NCBI GenBank assembly: GCA_017517805.1
Contig: JAFWYD010000030.1
Coordinates: 1 to 55,241 of the forward strand
DNA length: 55,241 nt
Direction: 5' to 3'
DNA from: Akkermansia sp.
GTDB taxonomy: Bacteria > Verrucomicrobiota > Verrucomicrobiia > Verrucomicrobiales > Akkermansiaceae
Shown: one piece after another, positions 35,297 through 47,140 of the stretch
Position numbering within the stretch: the stretch's first letter is position 1
Layout: the number at the start of each line of letters is the position of its first letter
Notes under the pieces: model-generated
What the model was told of the DNA's origin: nothing
Database searches by the model: none
What the model saw: the letters and a program-made list of their open reading frames with translations, nothing else
Program-made: the position numbers and the translations under genes

Positions 35297-36335
35297 CATT
35301 TTTTTGCTTTATGTTCAGTATCTTGCCTTTGATATAAGAGAGCACATGTTGTGCCAGAATGCAGCAACATAAGGTGGCGACTAGCATTACCGGCAGATAG
35401 ATGGCCTTGTGGATGGAGGCCCCTTGATTTGAAAAATACTCGTATACGACCTTGATGAGTCGGGCGAAAAATAGGTGCGAACACATGATGGTAAGTGATA
35501 TGCGACCAAAATAGGCAAAATAATGGCACAGCCGTGAGTGGTTGATCAACATGAAAAATGTGGCATATGATACGGTTCCCAGGATGCCTATGATACCAAA
35601 AAGAGGCAGGCTTATCAGCCCTAGGTTGCCGTATTCACGTACAGACATGTTGATGCCGCTGTTGATATGAGAGAGAATAAGGTAGATAGGTGTGCAAACA
35701 AGGAAAGCAATCCATATTCTTCGGCGGTTTAACCGGATGTCCTTGAATAAGTATCCCGCATAGATGAACAGGGCTCCCATAAAAGCGGTATCCAGGCTCC
35801 ATGGCATTAATATCGGGCAAAATATAAGACATGCAGAAATTCCTAGATAGATAAGGATGAGTATGAGGCGCATTGTTGATTTTGCCTGGATAAGCGGGCA
35901 GACCAGCAGGTAGGATAAGGCCATGCATGTCAGGAACCACAATGGTCCGGCTCCGGGTGGCAGAAGCTTGATGTTCGGCATTGTACCCAGTTCAAATAGA
36001 TTGAATCTCGAGTAGACAATACCGATTAACCAAATTCCTATTTTTTTTAAATCAGTAACATGGTATAAGATACATGCTGCTGACAGATAAACAATGGCCC
36101 AGCTTATGTACGGCACGAGGAGTTGTATGAATTTTCGCTGGTAGCATCCTGCTTTTTTCTTGAATACGTATCCAGAAGCAATGAAAAAAAGAGGCATGTA
36201 ACATGCAGTCAGATATTTGTGGAGGAAGGGAACGCCACAATCTGTGTGAGACATGACAACAAGGATGATTGCAAGTCCCTTGAGGGCATCCAGCCATTCC
36301 TTTCTCGAAGTAGATGTTAATGCAGATTCCGACAT
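35280..36335 (-). CDS. Acyltransferase 3 family membrane protein (O-acetyltransferase)
   Basis: A 351-residue inner-membrane protein with about 10 hydrophobic segments. The N-terminal RKEWLDALKGLAIILVVMSHT, with the conserved His, and the MPLFFIASGYVFKK block are hallmarks of the acyltransferase-3/OafA group that acetylates surface or exported polysaccharides. The gene is much richer in A and T than its neighbours and uses AAA, ATA and TTG codons freely, a sign of horizontal acquisition. No glycan gene cluster is adjacent, so the substrate is unknown. Its last 17 bases overlap the convergent glycosidase-like gene. Confidence 0.88.
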   Translation of the reverse strand: MSESALTSTSRKEWLDALKGLAIILVVMSHTDCGVPFLHKYLTACYMPLFFIASGYVFKKKAGCYQRKFIQLLVPYISWAIVYLSAACILYHVTDLKKIGIWLIGIVYSRFNLFELGTMPNIKLLPPGAGPLWFLTCMALSYLLVCPLIQAKSTMRLILILIYLGISACLIFCPILMPWSLDTAFMGALFIYAGYLFKDIRLNRRRIWIAFLVCTPIYLILSHINSGINMSVREYGNLGLISLPLFGIIGILGTVSYATFFMLINHSRLCHYFAYFGRISLTIMCSHLFFARLIKVVYEYFSNQGASIHKAIYLPVMLVATLCCCILAQHVLSYIKGKILNIKQKNATQPG

Positions 36336-36519
36336 GTTTCTGGAGCCTCACTCTATCGTATTTCTTGAGAGAAATCTTCAAGCGCTTCAAAAAACAATCG
36401 GTTGCATCAATCTATTCACTCCGATATCCCACATATATACAACGATAACGTGGGGTCACATCAGCAAGTTATAGTTTTTTTCTGTACACCGCACAAGAAA
36501 AGCGATATACAAAAAGGAA

Positions 36520-36552
36520 ACCCTCCAACCAGTCGTTGCTGTGTTGGAGGGT
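36520..36552 (-). terminator. Terminator after FHA gene
   Basis: ACCCTCCAAC (36520-36529) and GTTGGAGGGT (36543-36552) form a 10-bp stem; the minus strand continues TTTCCTTTTTG. The 36336-36519 gap upstream of the acyltransferase is AT-rich with no gene seen. Confidence 0.85.
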
Positions 36553-36572
36553 GATTAAGAGGTATGGGATCG

Positions 36573-37163
36573 TTACTTCAGCAGCTCGTCGATGAGGAAA
36601 TCGCCCGTAATCATCCAGTAGCGCATGGTAAGGCCTGCGAGGAAGGCGAGAGCCAGGATGAGGATGACATACAGCCGGCGAATCACGATGTGTAGCGCGC
36701 TGTCTTCCTCCGTGTACATGGCGGTGGTGGTTAGCGGGGCAGAGCCACCTGTGCGTATCTTTTTCTTTTTGGGTTTGGAGGCTTCTTCTTCCTCCGGTTC
36801 CTCTGCTACCGGTTCGGCCGGGGCTTCCTGAGCCTCCAGAGCTTCCTGAGCCTCCGGGGCGGGGACAGCGGCATCGTTGAACATCACCATGGTCGAGCCC
36901 AGGTTGTACACAGCGTGCGGCACCAGGACTGCAGACTGCGTGGGCTGCCCTTCGGCCATGAGGCTGGCTTCCTCAGAAAGGGCGGTAATGACATAGCCCT
37001 CCTGCTGCAGGCTGATGGTGCAGTGCTGCGGCTGCAAATCCGCTATGTGCGGCAGGCTGATGGAGCAGTCTGCACCGCTGCCTATCAGCAGAACCGAGCC
37101 GTCTTCCGGCAGGGCGTAGCGGAAATCATTACCATTGGAATCGATGATGTCGATGTAGGCCAT
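36573..37163 (-). CDS. FHA-domain protein with C-terminal membrane anchor
   Basis: A 196-residue protein. Residues 1-95 look like a forkhead-associated domain, a phosphothreonine-binding beta-sandwich (VLLIGSGADCSISLPHIADLQPQHCTI carries the G-x(n)-S-x-x-H pattern of the fold). A Glu/Ala/Pro-rich linker (about 105-130) and a basic KPKKKKIR patch follow, then one hydrophobic helix (about 160-180). Orientation is probably tail-anchored with FHA in the cytosol. No Ser/Thr kinase lies in the window. The partner is unknown. Confidence 0.82.
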   Translation of the reverse strand: MAYIDIIDSNGNDFRYALPEDGSVLLIGSGADCSISLPHIADLQPQHCTISLQQEGYVITALSEEASLMAEGQPTQSAVLVPHAVYNLGSTMVMFNDAAVPAPEAQEALEAQEAPAEPVAEEPEEEEASKPKKKKIRTGGSAPLTTTAMYTEEDSALHIVIRRLYVILILALAFLAGLTMRYWMITGDFLIDELLK

Positions 37164-37174
37164 ATGCGTGTGTC

Positions 37175-37202
37175 AGTATGCCAGAAGTGATACAAATTGC
37201 AA
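37175..37202 (-). promoter_or_regulatory. Candidate promoter for FHA gene
   Basis: On the minus strand, TTGCAA (37197-37202), a 16-base spacer and CATACT (37175-37180) end 11 bases before the ATG. It is preceded by the coaC stop region. Confidence 0.45.
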
Positions 37203-37225
37203 GGAAAAACGGCTTCGGCGGGTAT

Positions 37226-37768
37226 TTATTCCGGCAGTGCGGCCAGGATTTCTTGCACGGCCAGGTCCTCTGCCACCAGGCGGCCTTTGCCGCATGTGCC
37301 GCAGGCCAGCATGCCGTCCTCTGCCGGGCCGATGATGCGGTGCCCCTCGCGCGCGGCCAGGGTGGCGGCGTTCGCCTGGGTGGCCGGGTGGTCCCACATC
37401 ATGCCGTTCATGGCCGGGAAGATGAGCACCGGCCCACGGTAGGCCAGGTAGAGGCTGGTGAGGGCATTCGGGCATTGCCCGTGGGCCATGCAGGCCATGG
37501 TGTTGGCCGATGCGGGGATGATGGCCAGCACATCGGCCCGCTGGGCCAGGTCAATATGCACCGGAACCCAGCTGCCTGTCTCATCCTCAAAGGTGGTGAC
37601 AACCGGGTTCCGGGAAAGGGTCATGAGGGTGAGCGGAGTCACGAATTCCAGCGCAGCCGGGGTACATACGCAGTGTACCTCGTGCCCCAGCTTGACCAGC
37701 CGCGAGGCTACTCCCGCTGCTTTGTAGGCCGCGATGGATCCGCAGACTCCCAGTACGATGGTGGCCAT
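37226..37768 (-). CDS. coaC: Phosphopantothenoylcysteine decarboxylase (flavoprotein, stand-alone CoaC)
   Basis: A 180-residue flavoprotein of the HFCD family. It starts with VLGVCGSIAAYKAAGVASRL, has the PASANTMACMAHG motif, the PAMNGMMW substrate-recognition motif and the ACGTCGKGRL segment whose Cys acts in decarboxylation. It removes CO2 from phosphopantothenoylcysteine in coenzyme A synthesis. In many bacteria it is fused to CoaB as Dfp; here only the decarboxylase half is present and coaB is not adjacent. It follows ridA by 29 bases with a GGGAG ribosome binding site, so the two are likely co-transcribed. Confidence 0.92.
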   Translation of the reverse strand: MATIVLGVCGSIAAYKAAGVASRLVKLGHEVHCVCTPAALEFVTPLTLMTLSRNPVVTTFEDETGSWVPVHIDLAQRADVLAIIPASANTMACMAHGQCPNALTSLYLAYRGPVLIFPAMNGMMWDHPATQANAATLAAREGHRIIGPAEDGMLACGTCGKGRLVAEDLAVQEILAALPE

Positions 37769-37797
37769 GGCTTGTGCTCTCCCTCGGTTGGTTCTTA

Positions 37798-38268
37798 TCA
37801 GCAGGCGGAGGGGTCAAACTCAACAATCATGTTGATTTCCACCGCGACACCCAGCGGCAGGCTCGGCACACCCACGGCAGAACGGGTGTGGGCTGCTTCC
37901 GGCCCAAGCAGTTCTACCAGCAGGTCAGAGGCACCGTTGAGCACCTTGGCCTGGTCTGTGAAATCCGGGGTGCAGTTCACAAATCCATTCACCGCCACTA
38001 TCTTGCGCAGCGGGGCAAAGCTGCCCAGCTCAGCCTGGATGACGGCCAGTCGGTTCAGGATGGCGGCCTGGGCGGCGCGCTGACCTTCCTCGATGCTTAC
38101 CTCGGCACCGAGCTTGCCGTAGATGGCTACATCGCCGTTGATGGAGATGCCACCGGAAAGGTGCAGGTAGTTGCCGGTGCGGATGCACTGGACGTAGGAG
38201 CCAACGGGTGCGGGTGCGGGGTTGAGTTTCAGCCCCTTCTTTTCAAGTGCTTCAAAATTGAATTCCAT
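37798..38268 (-). CDS. RidA/YjgF-family protein
   Basis: A 156-residue protein from the ATG at 38268 (MEFNFEALEKKGLKLNP). RidA-type proteins hydrolyse reactive enamine/imine intermediates such as 2-aminoacrylate. Family blocks are GNYLHLSGGISINGD, GQRAAQAAILNRLAVIQAELG and the end GVAVEINMIVEFD. It belongs to the longer RidA subgroup with an N-terminal extension; the catalytic Arg region (usually CxxR) is changed, so enzymatic activity is uncertain. An upstream start at 38325 lies within a good promoter (TTGCCA-N17-TATGCT) and is rejected. Confidence 0.88.
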   Translation of the reverse strand: MEFNFEALEKKGLKLNPAPAPVGSYVQCIRTGNYLHLSGGISINGDVAIYGKLGAEVSIEEGQRAAQAAILNRLAVIQAELGSFAPLRKIVAVNGFVNCTPDFTDQAKVLNGASDLLVELLGPEAAHTRSAVGVPSLPLGVAVEINMIVEFDPSAC

Positions 38269-38296
38269 AATGGTTATAATTGCTTTACTGCAGCCA

Positions 38297-38325
38297 AGCA
38301 TACACCGCCGGGCTCTGCTTGGCAA
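38297..38325 (-). promoter_or_regulatory. Promoter of ridA-coaC
   Basis: On the minus strand, TTGCCA (38320-38325), a 17-base spacer and TATGCT (38297-38302), 28 bases before the ATG. Confidence 0.6.
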
Positions 38326-38336
38326 GGAAAAACAAA

Positions 38337-38366
38337 GAAGCCCGGCAAGTTGACTTGCTGGGCTTC
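38337..38366 (-). terminator. Terminator after tRNA-Asn
   Basis: GAAGCCCGGCAAG (38337-38349) and CTTGCTGGGCTTC (38354-38366) pair with one mismatch; the minus strand then reads TTTGTTTTT. It ends the tRNA transcript just before the ridA promoter. Confidence 0.8.
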
Positions 38367-38370
38367 CTTA

Positions 38371-38442
38371 CTCCGGCGGTTGGGATCGAACCAACGACCT
38401 AATGATTAACAGTCATCCGCTCTTCCGCTGAGCTACGCCGGA
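38371..38442 (-). tRNA. tRNA-Asn (anticodon GTT)
   Basis: A clear cloverleaf on the minus strand: acceptor TCCGGCG/CGCCGGA with discriminator G, D arm GCTC/GAGC, anticodon loop CTGTTAA with GTT, and T arm GTTGG-TTCGATC-CCAAC. CCA is not encoded. Confidence 0.97.
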
Positions 38443-38532
38443 TTTTGCTTGCCCCGTTCACGGGGTGCGGGCAGATATTACTACTTTGCGAGCTCCATTG
38501 CAAGCCTTTTTTGATAAAAAAATCAAATTTTA

Positions 38533-38562
38533 TTGCAAAAACCGGGTCAAAAGGGGTAAAAT
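38533..38562 (+). promoter_or_regulatory. Promoter of M50 protease gene, leaderless
   Basis: TTGCAA (38533-38538), an 18-base spacer and TAAAAT (38557-38562). The first ATG (38563) abuts the -10 box and the second (38569) is 6 bases away, about where RNA would begin. Confidence 0.65.
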
Positions 38563-38568
38563 ATGCCC

Positions 38569-39336
38569 ATGAACAGCCCTGAATCATCTGCCTGGACCCT
38601 CCGTTTCTCGCTTTTTCGCATTCCCGTGAGCATCAGCCCGGTTTCCTGGGTGGTGCTGGCCCTGCTGGGCGGGGCGTTCGGGGTGAGTAATGGCGAGGAT
38701 GCCTCACGAGTGCTCCTCTTCATGGTGGCGGGTATGCTCTGCCTGCTGGTGCATGAGTTCGGACATGCGCTGACCGGGCGTGCTACCGGGGCGGTGGTTG
38801 GCGGGATTGAGATTGCCGGCATGGGGGGTACTACTTCGTTTGTTTCTCTGCCTGCCGGGCGCGGGGCGTACATGCTGGTGGTGCTGGCGGGGCCGCTGGC
38901 TTCTCTGCTGCTCTGCGCGGGCTTCGGGCTGGCATTTGGCCTGCAGCTCGGAAATGTGGCAGCCGGGTTGCGCTATGCCTTCCTCATGCCCTGGCAGGAT
39001 ACCTTGCCGTTGGATTTGCAGCAGCAGATTGTGCTGGGGGTCTATGCAAACGATATCCCGCAGATGCTCATCCAGGCCTACACGGTGGGAATCCTGGTGT
39101 GTTTCTGGTGGAGCGTGTTCAACCTCTTGCCCATTTTTCCGCTCGATGGCGGTAAATTCCTGGGGTCTCTGCTGAATAATTACCTCATTCCGTGCGGGCT
39201 GGGGCTGCTGCTCAGCGCTGGTCTGGCCATCTGGGCCCTGCTGGAAGCTCAGTGGTTCAATGTGATGATTCTGGGCTACCTCGGTTTTATCAACTGGCAG
39301 TATCTCCGCGTGTTCCTTGCCGGAAAAAAGGCCTGA
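38569..39336 (+). CDS. M50-family intramembrane metalloprotease (site-2 protease type)
   Basis: A polytopic membrane protein of about 255 residues. The zinc site HEFGHAL (HExxH) lies in a transmembrane helix at about residue 63-69, and the second metal motif NLLPIFPLDGGKFLG (N-x-x-P-x(3)-DG type) near 195. This matches the site-2 protease group that cuts membrane proteins such as anti-sigma factors. It has no PDZ domain and is close in size to SpoIVFB/Rv-type small members. The start at 38569 is preferred over 38563 because a -10 box ends at 38562. It converges with aroC, 29 bases apart. Its target is unknown. Confidence 0.88.
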   Translation: MNSPESSAWTLRFSLFRIPVSISPVSWVVLALLGGAFGVSNGEDASRVLLFMVAGMLCLLVHEFGHALTGRATGAVVGGIEIAGMGGTTSFVSLPAGRGAYMLVVLAGPLASLLLCAGFGLAFGLQLGNVAAGLRYAFLMPWQDTLPLDLQQQIVLGVYANDIPQMLIQAYTVGILVCFWWSVFNLLPIFPLDGGKFLGSLLNNYLIPCGLGLLLSAGLAIWALLEAQWFNVMILGYLGFINWQYLRVFLAGKKA

Positions 39337-39365
39337 GCCCGCTTCCCAGATTGCGCGTGGGGGGG

Positions 39366-40454
39366 TTACAACCCTGCATTCTGAGCCCTCTGGCGCAGCA
39401 GGTGGTCGCAGAGCACCAGCCACACCATCGATTCCACCACGGGAACCGCGCGCGGCAGCACGCACGCATCGTGCCGCCCCTTGCCGCGCAGTGTGGCGGC
39501 CTGGTGCTGGTCGTTGACGGTTTCCTGCTCAATCATGAGGGTGGCCGTCGGTTTGAACGCCAGGCGCATGTTGATGGCCTCGCCATTGGAAATGCCACCC
39601 TGGATACCGCCGGAGTTGTTGGTGCGGGTGCGCACGCGCTCGCCTTCCATGTAGAAGGCATCGTTGTGCTCGCTGCCCTTGTACAGCGGGGCTGAAAAAC
39701 CGCTGCCTACCTCGAACCCCTTGCAGGCCGGAATGCTCAGCATGGCATGCGCCAGCGTAGCTTCCAGTTTGTCGAAAACCGGGTCACCCAGCCCCACCGG
39801 GCAGTTGCGCACGGTGCAGGCTACCACGCCGCCCAGCGAATCGCCGGCGCTGCGGGCGGAGCGGATAGCGGCTGCCATCTCTTCGGCGGTGGCGGGGTCT
39901 GCAGTGCGCACGATGTTGCCCTCCACCACCGCGGCGCTGACCTGATCTGCCGGGGTGGGGCACACGATGCTGTGCACCTGCTGCACCCAGGCCAGCACCT
40001 CCACCTGCGGGTGCAGAGCCTGCACCACGGCCCTGGCCACGGCACCGGCTGCCACGCGCCCTATGGTTTCGCGTGCGCTGGCTCGCCCACCACCTGCCCA
40101 GGCGCGGATGCCGTACTTGGCATCGTAGCAGTAATCGGCATGCGAGGGACGGTAGGTGTGCTGCATCTCATCATACGCGGTCGGTCGCTGGTCCTTGTTG
40201 CGCACCGAAAGCGCAATCGGGGTGCCCAGACTCAGTCCATCCAGCACACCGGATAAAATCTCTACGCTGTCGGCTTCGTTGCGCGGGGTGACGATATCGC
40301 TCTGCCCGGGGCGGCGGCGGTCCAGTTCCTTCTGAATCAGCTCGCGGGTGAGGGGGACCCGGGGCGGGCAGCCATCAATCACCACACCCACCCCCGCACC
40401 GTGGGATTCTCCCCATGTGCTGATTTTGAAAACGGAACCAAATGAACTCGACAT
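39366..40454 (-). CDS. aroC: Chorismate synthase
   Basis: A 362-residue enzyme that converts EPSP to chorismate, the last common step of aromatic amino-acid synthesis, using reduced FMN. The start [19 protein letters not shown] is family-standard; upstream in-frame codons overlap the promoter. Conserved blocks are [55 protein letters not shown] and [13 protein letters not shown]. Promoter TTGCAT-N17-TATCAT lies 16 bases upstream. Confidence 0.97.
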   Translation of the reverse strand: MSSSFGSVFKISTWGESHGAGVGVVIDGCPPRVPLTRELIQKELDRRRPGQSDIVTPRNEADSVEILSGVLDGLSLGTPIALSVRNKDQRPTAYDEMQHTYRPSHADYCYDAKYGIRAWAGGGRASARETIGRVAAGAVARAVVQALHPQVEVLAWVQQVHSIVCPTPADQVSAAVVEGNIVRTADPATAEEMAAAIRSARSAGDSLGGVVACTVRNCPVGLGDPVFDKLEATLAHAMLSIPACKGFEVGSGFSAPLYKGSEHNDAFYMEGERVRTRTNNSGGIQGGISNGEAINMRLAFKPTATLMIEQETVNDQHQAATLRGKGRHDACVLPRAVPVVESMVWLVLCDHLLRQRAQNAGL

Positions 40455-40470
40455 AGCGTAACTGCGCATC

Positions 40471-40499
40471 ATGATACTCCATGCACTGTCGGAATGCAA
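40471..40499 (-). promoter_or_regulatory. Promoter of aroC
   Basis: On the minus strand, TTGCAT (40494-40499), a 17-base spacer and TATCAT (40471-40476), 16 bases before the ATG at 40454. Confidence 0.62.
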
Positions 40500-40614
40500 G
40501 TCTTCATTGATGAATCTATCGGCGGTTTGTCTCGTTGTAGCCCACAAGGTGCAGACGGGGAAGGTGCTAATTATCAATCCATGAGTTGTCTGGTTTTCAA
40601 ATGGCTCTTTTTGC

Positions 40615-40643
40615 TTGATATGAGGCGTTGCTCGTGTTATCTT
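40615..40643 (+). promoter_or_regulatory. Promoter of threefold-repeat protein gene, near-leaderless
   Basis: TTGATA (40615-40620), a 17-base spacer and TATCTT (40638-40643), 9 bases before the ATG at 40653. The frame can be read from 40494, but those codons lie upstream of this promoter. Confidence 0.6.
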
Positions 40644-40652
40644 GAACACCGT

Positions 40653-42032
40653 ATGCTGCTCTCTCTGTTTCGCCGCTTACTCGCTGTGCTTCTGGCTACC
40701 TGTGTGTTGATGGGTGGTGCCATGCATGCTGAAGAGGAATTTTACGATGATGCCCCTTCGGCGAAGAAGTCCAAGAAGAAGAAAAAGAACAAAAAGAAAA
40801 AGAAGAAGTCCCGGAAAAAGAGGGATAAGGAAGAGGATTACTGGTCCGGGACGGAGTGGGATACGGATGATGCCGATTCTAGTGATGCGGACGATGCTGA
40901 TGATGAGGATACGGTGACCAAGGCTGATGTGGATGCCTTCTTCAGCGGGGCTGATGACAAGCCGGAACCGGTGGTAGATAAGCGCCCCTCCCGGGGGAGT
41001 GCCGGCGAGGCTCCTGCTCCCAGGATAGTGGCAGAGCAGGCGCCTGCGGTGAAGCCCGTGGTGCAGCCCGGGCCGGTGCCTCCTGCGCCGGTGGTCAGTC
41101 CGCGTGATGAGTGCGTGAAGAAGATGCTTTCCCGCCCCGGCGAGGTGGCCCATACCGATGTGGAGGTGCAGCACCAGGTCTGGAGCGGGCGTCTCCGCAT
41201 CAATACGGAGCAGAAGGTGCTGGTGCGCCTGAATGGACGGAAGGATGTGGCTACCGTCCTGAAGTTCGATGATAAGGAATTGCGTGTGAAGTGGGATCTC
41301 TGGAGCGAGGAGGTCTACTACCGCCAGTCGGATGGTCGCTATGTGCAGGATGCGGTGATTGATAAGCGCGTGGGCGATGAGATGGCACGCCGGGCTTCCC
41401 GCGTGGGCAAGCGCCTGCGCAGCCGCAAGGCAGTGAATTGGGAGGATTATGGCTGGACCGGTTCGCTCATGGACTGGGTACTGGGCAACAAGCCGCCGCT
41501 CACCTACAAGGTGCTCAAACTGACCAATGAACGGGGGAGTTTCCGCGTGCGCTTCTCGGAGGATGAAATGGTGCTTGCCAAGATGGGCGAGGGAAATCAG
41601 TCTGCCGTGGTTCTGGAATACACGGGCATGAAGCTGCATGTGCGCTGGGAAAATGGCTCAACGGCCAGTTTCAAACGCCAGAAGGATGGCTCTTACCGCA
41701 AGATTGATGACTGGGCGCTGGCCCGCCGCTTGCGCGAGGGCGATGATGTGGTGCGTGAAAAATCGGAAGATGATTGGTTCACGGTCTGGTGGCGCGATGT
41801 GATGGATGAGGAGAAACCACTTTCATATAAGGAAATCCGCATGCAGATCGGCGGCACGGAATGTGAACCACGCCTGAGCATGGATAACCGCTTGCTGGTG
41901 ATGATTCCCCCGCAGAATGGTTGGGCCAAGGTGGTGAAAATCAACCGCTTCCAGCTCCATATCCGCTGGCATGATAAACAAGATGAGATTTTCCAGCGCG
42001 ATGAAGACAAGGTGTATCGCCGCGCCAGGTAA
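40653..42032 (+). CDS. Secreted Lys-tract protein with threefold beta repeat, unknown
   Basis: A 459-residue protein I do not recognise. A signal peptide ([20 protein letters not shown]..., cut near residue 25) is followed by a dense lysine tract (about 38-57), an Asp-rich stretch (68-87) and a Pro/Val linker (110-150). Three related units follow at about 186-233, 305-351 and 412-459. Each reads roughly: hydrophobic pair, basic/polar turn, A-x-V-L or A-K-V-V, then L-x-V/I-x-W, then F/Y-x-R-x-x-D-x-x-Y. Units two and three are each preceded by a W-rich helix and KP(P)L-(T/S)YK. The pattern suggests small beta-barrels of SH3 or Tudor type. Charge layout suggests binding to an acidic polymer. 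Confidence 0.85.
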   Translation: MLLSLFRRLLAVLLATCVLMGGAMHAEEEFYDDAPSAKKSKKKKKNKKKKKKSRKKRDKEEDYWSGTEWDTDDADSSDADDADDEDTVTKADVDAFFSGADDKPEPVVDKRPSRGSAGEAPAPRIVAEQAPAVKPVVQPGPVPPAPVVSPRDECVKKMLSRPGEVAHTDVEVQHQVWSGRLRINTEQKVLVRLNGRKDVATVLKFDDKELRVKWDLWSEEVYYRQSDGRYVQDAVIDKRVGDEMARRASRVGKRLRSRKAVNWEDYGWTGSLMDWVLGNKPPLTYKVLKLTNERGSFRVRFSEDEMVLAKMGEGNQSAVVLEYTGMKLHVRWENGSTASFKRQKDGSYRKIDDWALARRLREGDDVVREKSEDDWFTVWWRDVMDEEKPLSYKEIRMQIGGTECEPRLSMDNRLLVMIPPQNGWAKVVKINRFQLHIRWHDKQDEIFQRDEDKVYRRAR

Positions 42033-42039
42033 ATGAAGA

Positions 42040-42075
42040 AATGGCCAGGAGAAATGAACCGCTCTCCTGGCCATT
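42040..42075. terminator. Bidirectional terminator between convergent genes
   Basis: AATGGCCAGGAG (42040-42051) and CTCCTGGCCATT (42064-42075) make a 12-bp perfect stem with TTT on the plus side and AAA before it, so it can act on both strands. Confidence 0.85.
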
Positions 42076-42099
42076 TTGGGTGTAAGCTGCTTCCGGGAT

Positions 42100-42606
42100 T
42101 CAGGGTACCAGGGCGCTGGTAATCTCGCAGATGTACAGGTAGTGCAGGGGATTATCCTCGGCATACCAGGCGGGGGAAACCTCGCTCCAGTCCAGGAAAT
42201 CGGCCTCCTGCAGCGTGGTGCGGAACATCTTGCGGCACTCCAGCACCAGCTCGGCATTCTCGAAGGTGGGCAGGCCGCCTGGTGTGCTGGCGGGTACCAG
42301 CGAGGTGCTGGCCACCTTGTCCACATCGCGTCCGGAGTTGCGCCCGCAGAAGATGAGGTCCTGGCGGTACTGCTCCGGCATGAAGCTCAGGGTGAATGCC
42401 GGCTGATCCTCGATGAAGTTCACCGTGTGGCGGTTCGGGCGCACAAAGACAAACGCCACCGGGCGGTTCCAGAGGAAGCCGATGCCGCCCCAGCTGGCCG
42501 TCATGCAGTTGAACTTTTCTGCCGTACCCGCAGTAATCAGCATCCACTGCTTACCAATCAGCTCCACCGGGCTCTTCGTTATCTCTGTTATATCAATCTT
42601 CTTCAT
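42100..42606 (-). CDS. Flavin reductase-like FMN-binding protein
   Basis: A 168-residue protein of the flavin reductase-like split beta-barrel family. AEKFNCMTASWGGIGFLWNRPVAFVFVRPNRHT is the FMN-binding N-terminal core, followed by FTLSFMPEQYR and the GRDVDK segment. It probably uses FMN in redox reactions; the substrate is unknown. It lies 77 bases after guaB on the same strand, with a GC-rich hairpin between. Confidence 0.88.
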   Translation of the reverse strand: MKKIDITEITKSPVELIGKQWMLITAGTAEKFNCMTASWGGIGFLWNRPVAFVFVRPNRHTVNFIEDQPAFTLSFMPEQYRQDLIFCGRNSGRDVDKVASTSLVPASTPGGLPTFENAELVLECRKMFRTTLQEADFLDWSEVSPAWYAEDNPLHYLYICEITSALVP

Positions 42607-42621
42607 AATCGTTCACAAAAC

Positions 42622-42643
42622 CGGCGCGCCCGCAGGCGCGCCG
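42622..42643. repeat. GC-rich hairpin between guaB and flavin reductase gene
   Basis: CGGCGCGCC (42622-42630) and GGCGCGCCG (42635-42643) with a 4-base loop, next to GATTAGTGATTAATTAAT words like those at 1258-1286. On the minus strand a short TTTT follows, so it may weakly terminate guaB. It resembles the palindromes of the 1592-1746 array. Confidence 0.55.
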
Positions 42644-42683
42644 AAAAAAATTAATCATTATTAATTAATCACTAATCACTCCA

Positions 42684-44138
42684 TCAGCGGCTGTAATTGC
42701 CGGGGTCCTGGGTGATGGTCACATCGTGCGGATGGCTTTCCTGCAAGCCGCCAGCGGTGATGCGCACGAAGCGGGCGTGCTCGCGCAGCTCGTTGAGGTT
42801 CTTGGCACCGAGGTAACCCATGCCGGAGCGCAGACCGCCCACCAGCTGGAAGATGACATCGGCCAGCATGCCCTTGTAGGGAACGCGGGCTTCCACACCC
42901 TCGGCCACCAGCTTGCCGCTGCCATTCTGACCGTAGCGGTCACCGGAGCCGGCGCGCATGGCACCCAGCGAGCCCATGCCGCGGTAGGTCTTGAAATTGC
43001 GACCCTGGTAGTGTACCACAGCACCGGGGCTTTCCTCGCAACCGGCCAGCAGACCACCCATCATGATAAGGTCGGCACCAGCGGCCAGAGCCTTCACCAC
43101 ATCGCCGGAGTAGCGGATACCGCCGTCGGCAATCACGGTCACACCAGCGGGACGGGCCACGGTGGCCACCTCCTGGATGGCGGTGAACTGGGGCATACCC
43201 ACGCCGGAGATGATGCGGGTCGTGCAGATGGAGCCGGGACCCACACCTACCTTGATGGCGCTGGCACCGGCCGAGATGAGGTCGCGGGCACCATCCTGCG
43301 TTACCACATTGCCGGCCACTACCGGCTTGCCCAGCTCGCTGAGCTTCTCAATCACATGCAGCACGCGGCTGGTGTGGCCCGTAGCGGCATCGATGAAGAG
43401 GGCATCGGCACCGGCATCGACCACCGCCTGGGCGCGGGCCAGGAATTCCGGGCCGGGGCCTACGGCAGCGCCGCAGCGCAGGCGGCCCAGGTCATCCTTG
43501 GTGGATTCCTGGAATGCTTCGCGCTTGCGGATGTCGGTATCGGTAATCAGGCCGACGAGGCAACCAGCTTCATCCACCAGGGGCAGCTTTTCAATGCGGT
43601 TGCTGTAAAGAATCTTGCGGGCTTCTTCCTGCGTGGTGCTGGGGGTGCCGGTAATCAGGCGGCTCATGGGGGTCATCACGTCAGCCACGGTGAGCTTGTC
43701 GAGGTCGTGGCCATCCACCACGCGCATATCGCGGCCGGTGATGATACCCACCAGCAGATTGCCTTCGGCCACCACGGGCAGACCGGAGAATCCATGCTCC
43801 AGCATGATACCCTTCACGCGGCTCAGGCTCATATCGCTCGTCACCGTGAGCGGCTTGGTGATGACGGCATTTTCAAAACGCTTCACCTTGGCCACCATGG
43901 CGGCCTGGTCATCGATGCGGTTGTTGCGGTGAATCACACCCAGACCGCCTTCGCGGGCCATTGCAATGGCCATTTCCACTTCTGTCACCGTATCCATCGG
44001 TGCTGAGAGGAAGGGAAGACGCAGCGGAATGCCAGCGCAAAGCTGGGAAGAGGGGTCGGCCTCGCCGGGAAGAATCGTGCTCAGGCAAGGCAGCAGGAGC
44101 ACGTCGTCAAATGTAAGTCCAAGCTGAATTTCTGCCAT
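42684..44138 (-). CDS. guaB: IMP dehydrogenase
   Basis: A 484-residue enzyme that oxidises IMP to XMP with NAD+, the committed step of GMP synthesis. The barrel begins [13 protein letters not shown]. Two CBS domains occupy about residues 93-205. The catalytic Cys305 is in [12 protein letters not shown], and the IMP phosphate site [18 protein letters not shown] and flap region [20 protein letters not shown] are present. Promoter TTGCAA-N17-TAGTCT ends 5 bases before the ATG. Confidence 0.97.
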   Translation of the reverse strand: MAEIQLGLTFDDVLLLPCLSTILPGEADPSSQLCAGIPLRLPFLSAPMDTVTEVEMAIAMAREGGLGVIHRNNRIDDQAAMVAKVKRFENAVITKPLTVTSDMSLSRVKGIMLEHGFSGLPVVAEGNLLVGIITGRDMRVVDGHDLDKLTVADVMTPMSRLITGTPSTTQEEARKILYSNRIEKLPLVDEAGCLVGLITDTDIRKREAFQESTKDDLGRLRCGAAVGPGPEFLARAQAVVDAGADALFIDAATGHTSRVLHVIEKLSELGKPVVAGNVVTQDGARDLISAGASAIKVGVGPGSICTTRIISGVGMPQFTAIQEVATVARPAGVTVIADGGIRYSGDVVKALAAGADLIMMGGLLAGCEESPGAVVHYQGRNFKTYRGMGSLGAMRAGSGDRYGQNGSGKLVAEGVEARVPYKGMLADVIFQLVGGLRSGMGYLGAKNLNELREHARFVRITAGGLQESHPHDVTITQDPGNYSR

Positions 44139-44143
44139 AGCGG

Positions 44144-44172
44144 AGACTACTACGCCACCAGCTAATTTGCAA
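44144..44172 (-). promoter_or_regulatory. Promoter of guaB, leaderless
   Basis: On the minus strand, TTGCAA (44167-44172), a 17-base spacer and TAGTCT (44144-44149), 5 bases before the ATG. Confidence 0.55.
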
Positions 44173-44263
44173 GCCTAATCTGCTCAAAATTTGCTTTTTT
44201 TTCTGAAATCTGTCGATTTATATGCAATTATATGCCAACTTGTATAATTTGGCGTTTTCCTGA

Positions 44264-44292
44264 CTTGCATTTCGCGGCAGATAGTGTATACT
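44264..44292 (+). promoter_or_regulatory. Promoter of acnA
   Basis: CTTGCA (44264-44269; or TTGCAT with a 16-base spacer), 17 bases and TATACT (44287-44292), 41 bases before the acnA ATG. Confidence 0.6.
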
Positions 44293-44333
44293 CGCCGCGG
44301 TTTATACACGATTAACGCCAAATTATCAGCACC

Positions 44334-47051
<2,718 letters not shown>

Positions 47052-47140
47052 TTTCGCCAGATATCAGCAGTACTGCATCCTCATGTAGTGATCTGTGCAT
47101 TCTCTCTTCAAGGCGAGGAGGAATCACTAAGTGCAATGTG

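Noticed and set aside
36052..36390. A 112-codon frame overlapping the acyltransferase start
   Set aside because: Out-of-frame shadow of the acyltransferase N-terminal region; the acyltransferase has the conserved motifs.
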